Assembly: GCA_009885705.1 (NCBI GenBank)
Contig: VFKF01000076.1
Location: 1-37,460, forward strand
Direction of reading: 5' to 3'
Length of the DNA: 37,460 bases
Source: Nitrospira sp.
GTDB taxonomy: Bacteria > Nitrospirota > Nitrospiria > Nitrospirales > Nitrospiraceae
Of this stretch, positions 19,027 through 27,462 are shown one piece after another. The translations under genes were made by a program, and so were the position numbers. Numbering within the stretch: position 1 is the first letter of the stretch; the number at the start of each line of letters is the position of its first letter. The notes beneath the pieces were generated by a model. That model did not search any database and was not told the DNA's origin. It saw nothing but the letters and a program-made list of their open reading frames with translations.

Positions 19027-19857
19027 CTAATGTGCGTGGGCCTGGACTGCCCGCTTCATCCTCTTCGGAGAAAAAAGCACCGAGATGAAAAACACAGTGG
19101 TGGCGAGGAGCACAATCGCAGGGCCTGACGGCACATCCCAGGTGGCGGAGATCACCACCCCAGCGACGGCAGTGGTGACACCGATGACGATGGAATAGAG
19201 GGTGAGTGTCCTGAGGCTGGATGTCAGTTGGTAGGCCGTTGAGGCAGGAATCAGGATCATCGCAAAGACCAGAATGGCACCGACCGTTTTCAGCGAGACG
19301 ACAACGGTCAGGGCGACCAGGGTGAGCAGAAGAAAAAATATCCGCCGCGCTGGAACCCCGGAGGCTTCGGCCATTTCTTGATCGAAGGCAATAAAATAGA
19401 GCTCCTTCGAGAACAGCACGATGAGGCCAAGCACAAGAACACTCAGCCAGCCGATGACGCGCAGCTCTTCCGAGGTGACCGAGAGCACACTCCCGAAGAG
19501 ATAACCATAGACTTCCGCATTGTAGGTTTTCATCAAACCAATGAAGAGAATGGCTAAGGCCATCGTTGTGGTATAGAGAATGCCGATCGAGACGTCCAGT
19601 TTCATCCGGCCTTTCTCTTCGACCCAGCCCGTGATCCAGACCGTTGCCAGTCCAAAAAGAATTGCCAGCACCAGCGGCGGCCAGCCCATGAGATACCCCA
19701 GCGCCACACCGGCAAACGCCGCATGCGCCGTCCCTGCCCCAACAAACGCGAGCCCTCGTAAGACGACGAACACGCCGACAACCGAGCAGAGTCCTCCCAC
19801 CATCGCGGCCGCAAGGAGGGAACGTTGCATAAAATCGTACGTGAAAAGCTCAATCAT
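19027..19857 (-). CDS. znuB: Zinc/manganese ABC transporter permease (ZnuB-like)
   Basis: 276-aa polytopic membrane protein of the ABC-3 metal-permease family (ZnuB/MntB/SitC). About eight membrane helices are visible, e.g. LAAAMVGGLCSVVGVFVVLRGLAFVG and AILVFAMILIPASTAYQL. The family AHAAFAGVALGYL segment is the ATPase-contacting region. It follows znuC by 12 nt and is the last gene of the znuA-znuC-znuB transcript on the - strand. Confidence 0.93.
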   Translation of the reverse strand: MIELFTYDFMQRSLLAAAMVGGLCSVVGVFVVLRGLAFVGAGTAHAAFAGVALGYLMGWPPLVLAILFGLATVWITGWVEEKGRMKLDVSIGILYTTTMALAILFIGLMKTYNAEVYGYLFGSVLSVTSEELRVIGWLSVLVLGLIVLFSKELYFIAFDQEMAEASGVPARRIFFLLLTLVALTVVVSLKTVGAILVFAMILIPASTAYQLTSSLRTLTLYSIVIGVTTAVAGVVISATWDVPSGPAIVLLATTVFFISVLFSPKRMKRAVQAHAH

Positions 19858-19869
19858 GGTGCCGCCTGG

Positions 19870-20661
19870 TCAATGATGATGGTGATAGTCCTCGACGATG
19901 ATGAGATCTTTGTCTGTAATCACCAGATCTTTTCCGTAAACCTGGCTAAGGATCTCCGGCTTCAACACATCGGCAGGAGGCCCCGCGGCATACAGGCGAG
20001 TTTTTAGAAGTACGAGCCGGTCTACTCGCGAGCGGATCATATTGATGTCATGCGTAATCAGCACAATCGTCAGCCTCAGCTCATCGTGAAGATGTTCGAT
20101 GAGTTCAATCACATTATGCTGAGCGGTCATATCCAGCCCGGTCGTCGGTTCGTCGAGCAGAAGGACTTTGGGCTGCTGGGCTAACGCCCGCGCGATAAAG
20201 ACCCGCTGCTGCTGACCGCCAGACAGGTGGCCGAGAGCCGTGTCTTTATGCTTGTCCATCTCGACATGGGAGAGCGCCTCCATGGCGATCGCTCGATCTT
20301 TCGCCCCTGGGCGCGTGAAGAGGCCCAAGGCTCCATATCGACCCATCATGACCGTTTCAAGGACCGTCACCGGGAAGTTGCGATCGACGACGCCTTTTTG
20401 CGGAAGGTAACCGATCTTGGCCCTGTGATGGCAACGTAAAGCATCGCAGGCACAGTCGAAGATATGGAGATGCCCCTCAACGGGAGCCATGAGGCCTAAA
20501 ATGGCGCGGCAGAGTGTGGTTTTCCCGGAGCCGTTCGGACCGATGACGCCGACGAACTCGCCTGCATTGATGGAAAGCGAGATATCCTTAAGCGCAATAA
20601 CGCCGGGAAATCCAAACGAGGCATGGTCAAACCGAATGATAGGCTCGAGGGAGTCTGACAC
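19870..20661 (-). CDS. znuC: Zinc/manganese ABC transporter ATP-binding protein (ZnuC-like)
   Basis: 263-aa ABC ATPase with Walker A GPNGSGKTT (41-49), signature LSGGQQQR, Walker B VLLLDEPTTGLD and the switch histidine in LITHDINMI. The protein ends in a HHHH tail, a small metal-binding tail that fits zinc rather than manganese. Transcribed with znuA (46 nt upstream) and znuB. Confidence 0.94.
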   Translation of the reverse strand: MSDSLEPIIRFDHASFGFPGVIALKDISLSINAGEFVGVIGPNGSGKTTLCRAILGLMAPVEGHLHIFDCACDALRCHHRAKIGYLPQKGVVDRNFPVTVLETVMMGRYGALGLFTRPGAKDRAIAMEALSHVEMDKHKDTALGHLSGGQQQRVFIARALAQQPKVLLLDEPTTGLDMTAQHNVIELIEHLHDELRLTIVLITHDINMIRSRVDRLVLLKTRLYAAGPPADVLKPEILSQVYGKDLVITDKDLIIVEDYHHHH

Positions 20662-20707
20662 GGAACCAGGCGCTCCTTCCGGCGCAAAAAAATGGCCCGT
20701 AGAGCCG

Positions 20708-21658
20708 TTACGGAGACTCTAGCGCGTTGGCTAATTGGAGCACATTATAGCGAAGCATGTCGAGGTAGGTCTCGGTCCCTGGCAGGCCTCCCGGTAGCGT
20801 GGTCAATACGATGACTTTGGCCTTGGTTTCTTTTGCCAATAGATCTGGAAGCTTTTGACTAAGCTGAATCTCCGACACGATGACTTTGATCCGGTCCTTC
20901 TTGATCTTGCCGATCAGAGTCTGAAGCTGAAGGGCTGAGGGTTCTGAGCCGGATTGCATTTGAATCGTGGCGGCAACATCGAAGCCAAACCGCCTTGCGA
21001 AGTACGGCCAAGCCGGATGATGCGCAACAAATCGACGATCGGCTAGGCCTGCGATCCGTTCACTCAACTTCACCCGTAATTGGTCCAGTTGCCGAAGATA
21101 CGAGGCCTGATTGGATCGAAACTCCGTCGCATGCGCGGGATCTGCCTGAATAAGCGCTTCCGTAATATGACGCATCATGGTCATCGCATTCTCAGGATCC
21201 ATCCAGACATGAGGATTTCCCTGTTCGTCTTCTCTGCCAGCATGACTCCCTCCTTCGTGGCTTGATTCGTCGCGGAGCAATGCGATGCCTTTGGACGTGG
21301 TAACGACGCGGAGCGAGGAGCTGCCGGCATTCTTGACCAATGAGGAAACCCAGACTTCGAGGCCTAACCCCACCTCGAACAGCACCCGAGCCTTCCGAAC
21401 GGCGACAAGATCGCTCGGTTTAGGGGAGTAGGTATGTTCGTTCTCGTAGCCGCTCAGAAGGGATGTCACCCGGACATAGGGGCCACCGACTTGTTCGGCC
21501 AGGTCCTTCAAAACAGGAATGGTCACCACGATATTGAGAGGTTCCGGCGTTGGAACAGCAAGGACAAGAGGTGCCGTGAGAAGACCCTGATTGATGAGAA
21601 TGGCCAAAAGTAGGAGCAGACGCCGCAAATTCAACATGATGGGCGCGGACGGTAACAT
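20708..21658 (-). CDS. znuA: Zinc/manganese ABC transporter substrate-binding protein (ZnuA-like)
   Basis: 316-aa periplasmic metal-binding protein of the cluster A-I (ZnuA/TroA) family. A hydrophobic signal sequence (LRRLLLLLAILINQGLLTAPLVLA) is followed by the first ligand region GYENEHTYSPKPSDL, a short His-bearing loop between the lobes (ESSHEGGSHAGRED), NPHVWMDPENA (second His ligand) and RRFVAHHPAWPYF (third). The loop with scattered His residues is typical of zinc-specific members. The first ATG (21658) has AGGGG upstream and is preferred over Met8. I found no convincing Zur box in the 225 nt before the gene. Confidence 0.92.
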   Translation of the reverse strand: MLPSAPIMLNLRRLLLLLAILINQGLLTAPLVLAVPTPEPLNIVVTIPVLKDLAEQVGGPYVRVTSLLSGYENEHTYSPKPSDLVAVRKARVLFEVGLGLEVWVSSLVKNAGSSSLRVVTTSKGIALLRDESSHEGGSHAGREDEQGNPHVWMDPENAMTMMRHITEALIQADPAHATEFRSNQASYLRQLDQLRVKLSERIAGLADRRFVAHHPAWPYFARRFGFDVAATIQMQSGSEPSALQLQTLIGKIKKDRIKVIVSEIQLSQKLPDLLAKETKAKVIVLTTLPGGLPGTETYLDMLRYNVLQLANALESP

Positions 21659-21823
21659 TGGGACCCCTGGTTGTCAACGAAATGTCTGGAGAGCTGCCCC
21701 ACCCTGCCGGAGTATATGGGGCAAGAATAAGATGTGCTACCCCTTAGCATATTTGACAGGAGGCAATCTAAGAAACGCCTACTCTTCTCCTGGTGTTCCC
21801 TCCCTCTCAGGCCATATTGATAA

Positions 21824-21852
21824 TTGACTTTTTTCGCCCCCCCCAGTATGCT
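21824..21852 (+). promoter_or_regulatory. Candidate sigma-70 promoter of rplI-glyA-nrdR
   Basis: TTGACT (21824-21829), a 17-nt spacer and TATGCT (21847-21852) lie 31 nt before the rplI start codon. Both hexamers are good matches at ideal spacing. A run of T followed by a run of C fills part of the spacer. Confidence 0.5.
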
Positions 21853-21883
21853 CACTCCCTTTCCAACAGAAGGAGTTAGGGGC

Positions 21884-22357
21884 ATGAAAGTTATTCTACA
21901 AGAAACGATGGAAGGGGTCGGCCACCTCGGCGATCTCCTCGATGTCAAAGACGGATACGCACGGAACTTTCTACTTCCGCGCAAAAAAGCAGTCCTAGCC
22001 GACAGCCGCAGCATCAAAGCGTTTGAGCATATCAAGCGCGTGGCGGCCGAGCGGGCAAAGAAAGAAAAAGTCGAGATCGAAACCCATGCCAAGAGCATCT
22101 CAGCCGTGTCCCTTACGGTGGAGACGAAGGTCGGCAAGGACGACAAAATGTTCGGATCGGTCACGGTCAAGGACATTGCAGAAGGATTGGCGGAAAAGGG
22201 ATTCGTGGTGGATCGGCGCAAGCTCCAGCTGGAGCAGCCGATTAAAGAACTCGGCACCTTCACCGTACCGATCAAGCTCCCGCGAGACGTGACCGCAACG
22301 GTAGTCATCCACGTTGTGAAGAAACAGGAAGCCGAAGCGGCCCCTGCCGAGGCCTAA
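21884..22357 (+). CDS. rplI: 50S ribosomal protein L9
   Basis: 157-aa L9. The N-terminal rRNA-binding domain MKVILQETMEGVGHLGDLLDVKDGYARNFLLPRKKA is diagnostic, followed by the long connecting helix (AAERAKKEKVEIE) and the C-terminal domain (KMFGSVTVKDIAEGL). ATG 21884 has a strong AAGGAG upstream; the open frame to 21824 is not used. rpsF and rpsR, frequent neighbours of rplI, are absent here, and glyA follows after 16 nt. Confidence 0.97.
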   Translation: MKVILQETMEGVGHLGDLLDVKDGYARNFLLPRKKAVLADSRSIKAFEHIKRVAAERAKKEKVEIETHAKSISAVSLTVETKVGKDDKMFGSVTVKDIAEGLAEKGFVVDRRKLQLEQPIKELGTFTVPIKLPRDVTATVVIHVVKKQEAEAAPAEA

Positions 22358-22373
22358 GAGGGAATAGGTAGTC

Positions 22374-23636
22374 ATGAACGATGCGGTTGGTTCCTTAGAT
22401 GCACTCAAAGCCACAGACCCGGATGTCTATGCCGCGATTGCCGCAGAGGAAGAGCGTCAGCGCAACAAGCTGCTCCTGATCGCCTCGGAGAACTTCGCCA
22501 GCCCCGCGGTCCTCGCCGCACAGGGCTCCCTCATGACGAATAAGTACGCCGAAGGGTACCCGGGTAAACGGTACTACGGCGGCTGTCAACATGTGGACAC
22601 CGTCGAATCTCTTGCGATCGATCGCTGTAAGCAGATTTTCGGCGCCGAGCATGTAAACGTGCAACCCCACTCAGGGTCTCAGGCCAATATGGCGGCTTAC
22701 CTGTCTGTGCTGAAGGCCGGTGACACCATCCTGGGGATGGACCTCGCGCAAGGCGGTCACCTCACTCACGGCAGCAAAGTTAATTTTTCAGGAATCCTGT
22801 TTCGCGCATTTTCCTACGGCGTGGACCGCGAGACCGAGACCATCAACTATGATGCGGTGCAAAAGCAGGCGGAAGAATGCCGGCCCCGTATGCTCGTTGT
22901 CGGCGCCAGCGCCTATGCGCGGACTCTGGACTTCCCGCGATTCCAACAGATCGCCAAATCAGTCGGCGCTTACTTGATGGTCGACATCGCCCACATCGCC
23001 GGCCTGATCGCTGCGGGACTCCACCCGAATCCTATTCCCTATGCCGACTTTGTCACGACGACGACCCACAAAACCCTGCGGGGACCCCGTGGTGGCGTGG
23101 TCATGTGCAAGGCCGAGCATGCAAAAGCGGTCGACAAATTTATCTTCCCAGGAATGCAAGGCGGCCCCCTGATGCATGTGATCGCCGCCAAGGCCGTCGC
23201 CTTCAAGGAAGCCCTCTCACCCTCGTTTACTCGGTATCAGCAGCAGGTCATCGCCAATGCAAAAGTGCTAGCCCAAGGGCTTCTCGACCGGGGATATAAA
23301 ATCGTGTCTGGCGGTACGGATACCCATCTCATGCTGGTGAATCTGTCCAACAAAGGTATTACCGGAAAAGAGGCGGATGCCGCCTTGGACGCCGCCGGCA
23401 TTATCGTGAACAAAAATGCCGTGCCCTACGACGAGAAACCACCAGCCGTAGCCAGCGGCATTCGATTGGGAACGCCCATTGTCTCGACCAGAGGGATGCG
23501 GGAAACCGAGATGAAAGAGATTGTAGACTTGGTCGATCAGGTACTGCAGCATCGGCAAGATCCCGCAATGCTCGAGAAAGTTCGCTCGCAGGCCAAAGCG
23601 CTCTGCAGCCGCTTTCCGATCTTTCACACCTACTAA
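22374..23636 (+). CDS. glyA: Serine hydroxymethyltransferase
   Basis: 420-aa PLP enzyme interconverting serine plus tetrahydrofolate with glycine plus 5,10-methylene-THF, the main source of one-carbon units. Family motifs include [48 protein letters not shown] and the PLP lysine in [13 protein letters not shown] (K233). It overlaps no gene and sits in a compact rplI-glyA-nrdR array. Confidence 0.98.
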   Translation: MNDAVGSLDALKATDPDVYAAIAAEEERQRNKLLLIASENFASPAVLAAQGSLMTNKYAEGYPGKRYYGGCQHVDTVESLAIDRCKQIFGAEHVNVQPHSGSQANMAAYLSVLKAGDTILGMDLAQGGHLTHGSKVNFSGILFRAFSYGVDRETETINYDAVQKQAEECRPRMLVVGASAYARTLDFPRFQQIAKSVGAYLMVDIAHIAGLIAAGLHPNPIPYADFVTTTTHKTLRGPRGGVVMCKAEHAKAVDKFIFPGMQGGPLMHVIAAKAVAFKEALSPSFTRYQQQVIANAKVLAQGLLDRGYKIVSGGTDTHLMLVNLSNKGITGKEADAALDAAGIIVNKNAVPYDEKPPAVASGIRLGTPIVSTRGMRETEMKEIVDLVDQVLQHRQDPAMLEKVRSQAKALCSRFPIFHTY

Positions 23637-23666
23637 GCCGCGCCAGACGGGGCAGGATCACCGACT

Positions 23667-24131
23667 GTGAAATGTCCGTTCTGCGATGAACTCGAAGACA
23701 AAGTCGTCGACTCGCGTATGGCGAAGGAAGGCGAAGTCATTCGCCGCCGCCGCGAATGTCTCGGCTGCAAACGCCGTTACACGACCTACGAACGTGTCGA
23801 AGAAATTCTTCCCGTGGTGGTGAAAAAGGACGGCCGCCGGGAATCGTTCGACCGCAGTAAGATTCTTGCCGGCCTCAAGAAAGCCTGTGAAAAACGGCCT
23901 ATCAGCACGGCCACCATCGAAATGGTGACGGACCGTATTGAGAAACGCATTCAAGAGATGGGGGAGACCGAAATAGAAAGCCGGATCGTGGGCGAAGAGT
24001 TGATGAAAGAACTGCATCAACTGGATCAGGTGGCCTATGTTCGCTTTGCTTCTGTCTACCGTGAGTTTAAAGACATTGACCAGTTCATGGACGAGCTGAG
24101 AACGTTGGCTCAGCAACGCCGCGACCGGTGA
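23667..24131 (+). CDS. nrdR: Transcriptional repressor NrdR
   Basis: 154-aa repressor of ribonucleotide reductase genes that senses ATP/dATP. The N-terminal zinc ribbon uses C3/C6 and C31/C34 (MKCPFC ... [16 protein letters not shown]), followed by the ATP-cone ([24 protein letters not shown]). The start is GTG 23667. The glyA-nrdR order is common. Its targets (nrd genes) are not in the window. Confidence 0.97.
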   Translation: MKCPFCDELEDKVVDSRMAKEGEVIRRRRECLGCKRRYTTYERVEEILPVVVKKDGRRESFDRSKILAGLKKACEKRPISTATIEMVTDRIEKRIQEMGETEIESRIVGEELMKELHQLDQVAYVRFASVYREFKDIDQFMDELRTLAQQRRDR

Positions 24132-24232
24132 GGGCCGCGGAACCCATCCTCTCCCCTCATCGTCCTCTCCCTGTCCCTCCCGGATTCGCCGGTTAACAAC
24201 ATAGTGCGATCTTACTGCGAGCAGGTGTCAAC

Positions 24233-25342
24233 ATGCCGATAACCAAGGCCAAGGCTCCCAAACGACCACGCAAGATACATGCGCCAACCGGCACACATGT
24301 CGCGATCATCGGCGCAGGTCGTGGCGGCACAGCTCTGATTGAAATCTTTGCAACGGATCCATTAGTACAGGTCGTCGGGGTGGCTGAAGTCCAGAAAAAT
24401 GCGCCGGGTATCGCACTGGCGAAACGGCTCGGCATCCCTGTGACCCGCGATTACCGGAAGCTTCTGGATCTTGAACGTGTAGATCTCATCATTGACGTAT
24501 CGGGCAATGCCAAAGTCTGGCAGTTACTCCAAGACTTTCATCGCATGGGCGTGACGATCATCGGCGGGGCGAGCGCGAAATTCATGTGGGAGCTGATCGA
24601 GGCTCGCATTCGCGCCACGGCAGAAATCGAGAAGACCTTAAATAAATATCAATCGCTCTATCGGCTCTACGTCAAGGAAACGGGTGTCGCAGTAACGGAG
24701 GAACGAACGCGCATTGCCTGCGAAATGCACGACGGTCTTGTGCAGAGTTTGGCCGGGGTGAACTTCAAGCTTGATCTGAGCCAGCAATTGATTCGTAAAG
24801 ACCCGAAAGCCAGTCTGGCAACCTTGCGTGAAAGCAAAGCCCAGTTGAAACTGGCCATCCAGGAGGCGCGGCAAGTCATCTTCAATCTTCGGCCTCTCCA
24901 CTACGATAAGATGGAGCTGCTCCCCGCCCTCACCAACTACCTCACCTCGTACGAAACGCAGTATCACATCAAGACGCAGTTCCGCGTATCCGGCGATGAA
25001 CAGATCTTGTTTCCGCGCACTAAGATCTTCCTCTTTCGCATTGTGCAAGAAGCCCTCAGCAACGTCGAGAGACATGCGAAAGCGACTCGAGTCACCGTGG
25101 AGTTAGACATTGACCCTGAACGGCTCCGAGTCACGATCGGGGACAACGGCGTGGGATTCGACATGGACACGGTGCTACGTGATCCCGATAAGTGGGATCA
25201 TTTCGGGATTCGAGGCATTCTGGAACGGGCTCGCCTGGTAGGAGGCGAGGGCAAGATTGATTCAAAGAAAGGGCGTGGAACGACGATCGTCGTCGACGTC
25301 CCGCTGATGAAAAAGGAGACGACAGCGCATGGAGAAGATTAA
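24233..25342 (+). CDS. Histidine kinase with N-terminal Rossmann (NAD(P)-binding-like) domain
   Basis: 369-aa soluble sensor kinase. Residues 1-20 are a basic tail. Residues 22-125 form a dinucleotide-binding fold: strand HVAIIGAGRGGTALIEIF with GxGxGG glycines G27/G29/G31, then VVGVAEVQ (acidic residue after beta-2), RLGIPVTRDYRKLL, VDLIIDVSGN and GVTIIGGASAKFMWEL. This order resembles the N-terminal half of DapB/homoserine-dehydrogenase-like or CoA-binding proteins. A linker helix leads to a HisKA_3 dimerisation domain with phospho-acceptor H166 (ACEMHDGLVQ). A HATPase_c domain follows, with N box EALSNVERHAKA, G1 GDNGVGFD and G2 GIRGILERARLVGG. There is no membrane segment, so it senses inside the cell. 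The 3' end overlaps the response regulator by 14 nt. A redox/NAD(H) or CoA-type ligand is inferred, not shown. Confidence 0.9.
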   Translation: MPITKAKAPKRPRKIHAPTGTHVAIIGAGRGGTALIEIFATDPLVQVVGVAEVQKNAPGIALAKRLGIPVTRDYRKLLDLERVDLIIDVSGNAKVWQLLQDFHRMGVTIIGGASAKFMWELIEARIRATAEIEKTLNKYQSLYRLYVKETGVAVTEERTRIACEMHDGLVQSLAGVNFKLDLSQQLIRKDPKASLATLRESKAQLKLAIQEARQVIFNLRPLHYDKMELLPALTNYLTSYETQYHIKTQFRVSGDEQILFPRTKIFLFRIVQEALSNVERHAKATRVTVELDIDPERLRVTIGDNGVGFDMDTVLRDPDKWDHFGIRGILERARLVGGEGKIDSKKGRGTTIVVDVPLMKKETTAHGED

Positions 25343-26000
25343 AGTACTTATCGCAGATGATCATCGGGTCGTGCGTGAAGGGCTAGCCGCGATTCTCAAG
25401 ACGAAAGACGACATCCTCATCGTGGGGGAAGCCCAGGATGGCATGGAAGCCGTCGAAAAGGTGAAGACGTTGGTACCCGACGTAGTCCTAATGGACGTCA
25501 GCATGCCCAGAATGGGCGGGGTCGAAGCGACCAGACAGATTAAGCGCGAATTCCCTCACATCGGCATCGTGGCCCTGACCATGTATGACGAGCAACAATA
25601 CATCTTTGATTTGGTACGAGCCGGGGCCACCGGATATCTCTTAAAAGATTCCGAGTCCTCTCAGATCGTCGCCGCGATACGCGCAATCTACAAAGGCGAA
25701 TCCCTCATCCATCCCTCGGTCGCGAGCAAAATCTTGGCGGAGTTCTCGTTGATGTCACAGAAAAAGGGCAAAAAACCAGGATGGGTCGAGCACGATCTGA
25801 CAGAGCGAGAGATCACCGTCCTGCGATTGGTTGCCGACGGCAAGACCAATAAGGAAATTGCCAATAATTTAGATCTGAGCGAAAAGACCGTCAAGAACCA
25901 TGTCCGAAATATTTTTCACAAGCTCCAAGTCTACGACCGTACACAAGCCGCCATCCTGGCCATTCGGAAAGGCCTCATCGAATTGGACCCCCGACCGTAG
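25329..26000 (+). CDS. NarL/FixJ-family response regulator
   Basis: 223-aa regulator. The receiver domain has acidic pocket D10/D11, phospho-acceptor D56 (LMDVSMPRMGG), the switch Thr in VALTMYDE and Lys in YLLKDSES. A LuxR-type HTH lies at about residues 155-215 (LTEREITVLRLVADGKTNKEIANNLDLSEKTVKNHVRNIF). Translational overlap with the Rossmann-kinase gene makes it the cognate partner. Target genes are unknown. Confidence 0.95.
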   Translation: MEKIKVLIADDHRVVREGLAAILKTKDDILIVGEAQDGMEAVEKVKTLVPDVVLMDVSMPRMGGVEATRQIKREFPHIGIVALTMYDEQQYIFDLVRAGATGYLLKDSESSQIVAAIRAIYKGESLIHPSVASKILAEFSLMSQKKGKKPGWVEHDLTEREITVLRLVADGKTNKEIANNLDLSEKTVKNHVRNIFHKLQVYDRTQAAILAIRKGLIELDPRP

Positions 26001-26300
26001 CTGTCGCGATCTCCACATGGAAGCCCACCTTCGAGACAAGTATTTGCAAATACTCCTAGACCAACAGATCGCGAACTGATCCTCTCAGCCATTGCTGACG
26101 ACCACAGCAATCGGCAGTCAAAGGACTGTGCTCTGCGCATTCCATGAAAAGTCACAGGTGTAATATTTATACAACGCCACATCCAGCAAGCGTTATTTCA
26201 GTTTTTACATTATATATCAATATCTTACAGATTATTTTCATCGATGTAAATTGCTGGCACATGAGTTGCTGATATCCCTGAGTAATTATTGAGGTGACCT
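26001..26300. other. Gene-free AT-rich spacer before lpxC
   Basis: No coding frame is supported. The right half is strongly AT-rich (26160-26250). It contains two nested inverted pairs, CCAGCAA (26183-26189) with TTGCTGG (26251-26257) and TTTACAT with ATGTAAA inside them. It probably carries the lpxC promoter, but several TATA-like hexamers make a specific call unsafe. Confidence 0.5.
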
Positions 26301-27236
26301 GTGAGAGTACAGCAGACGTTGGCAAATGCGGTGAGCTGTTCAGGGGTTGGGCTGCATTCAGGACAGCCCGTAACTCTTACACTCAGGCCTGCTCCAGCGG
26401 ATACCGGTGTGGTATTCGTCAACCGAAGCGGCAAAGGCGGAGACTCACTTGCTGCCTCCGTTGAGCATTTAGTGGCGACGGAACTCTGCACGGCGCTCAG
26501 CGGGAATGGATTTCAAGTCAGGACGATCGAACATATTCTGGCAGCATTAACCGGACTCGACATCGATAACGTGTACGTAGATGTTGACGCCGCCGAAGCC
26601 CCCGTCCTGGACGGAAGTGCGGGCCACTTCGTTCGCCTCATTCGCTCAGCCGGCATTGCTCCCCAAAGCCAACGGCAACCCTATCTAAAAATCACACGGC
26701 CCCTCGAGGTCGTCGATGGAAATCGACGGGTTCGTATCGAACCGTCTTCGACCACGAAAATAACCTATTCGATTCACTATAATCATCCATTGATCCAGAC
26801 GCAGACCTACGCCTATGAGCACTCGGTCCATGCCTTCGAACGAGAGATCGCAGAGGCCAGGACGTTCGGTTTCATGCAGGAAGTGGAAGCTCTCTGGGCA
26901 CGTGGACTTGGAAAGGGTGGCAGCCTGGATAATACGATCATCCTTTCTCAGGACGGTATCCTCAATGAATCGGGCCTGCGATTTTCGAATGAATTCGTCC
27001 GTCACAAGATCCTGGACCTGATCGGAGATTTTTCATTACTCGGCGTACCCTTTATCGGACATGTGATCGCGGAACGCTCCGGGCATGCGATACATACGCG
27101 CCTTGTTCAACAGATCCTGAACCATCCGGACAGCTGGGTATTGCTCAACGCTGAGGAACCAGTTGCCGCGCCCGAACCACGCTCCGCCATGGCTGCACCA
27201 CGATTTGCATCGCTGGTGGCACTCCAGGCCTCCTAA
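26301..27236 (+). CDS. lpxC: UDP-3-O-acyl-N-acetylglucosamine deacetylase LpxC
   Basis: 311-aa zinc deacetylase for the committed step of lipid A synthesis; it shows that the host makes LPS. The N-terminus matches the family (QQTLANAVSCSGVGLHSGQPV). Zinc ligands are H78 (TIEHILAAL), H235 and D239 (HKILDLIGDFSLLG), and the general-base histidine is H262 (RSGHAIHT). The family usually has Asn where the second His of SGHAIH stands. GTG 26301 is preceded by GAGGTGA. Here lpxC is alone rather than in the cell-division or lpx clusters of other groups. Confidence 0.95.
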   Translation: MRVQQTLANAVSCSGVGLHSGQPVTLTLRPAPADTGVVFVNRSGKGGDSLAASVEHLVATELCTALSGNGFQVRTIEHILAALTGLDIDNVYVDVDAAEAPVLDGSAGHFVRLIRSAGIAPQSQRQPYLKITRPLEVVDGNRRVRIEPSSTTKITYSIHYNHPLIQTQTYAYEHSVHAFEREIAEARTFGFMQEVEALWARGLGKGGSLDNTIILSQDGILNESGLRFSNEFVRHKILDLIGDFSLLGVPFIGHVIAERSGHAIHTRLVQQILNHPDSWVLLNAEEPVAAPEPRSAMAAPRFASLVALQAS

Positions 27237-27326
27237 CTTCTATCCTTTTCAATGGAATTCTGCTCGCGGTCTCGCCAGAACAGGCGAGATGATTCATAAC
27301 GTGTGGTGATCGATCAAGTGATTTAA

Positions 27327-27356
27327 CGTCGGGAGCAAGTGGCCTTGCTCCCGACG
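27327..27356. terminator. Strong hairpin between convergent genes
   Basis: CGTCGGGAGCAAG and CTTGCTCCCGACG form a perfect 13-bp stem with a 4-nt loop (TGGC). It lies between lpxC (ends 27236, +) and the HARE-HTH gene (ends 27463, -). The - strand reads TTAAATC after the stem, so it may act in that direction, or in both. Confidence 0.7.
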
Positions 27357-27462
27357 CTAGAATCAAGGCGGGGACTACTTCTTCTTCTTCTTTGCTGCTT
27401 TCTTCGTCGCCAAGACTCTCACCCCCCTTCATGTCTTTTAAGGTCTAACTGGCCCAGATGCA

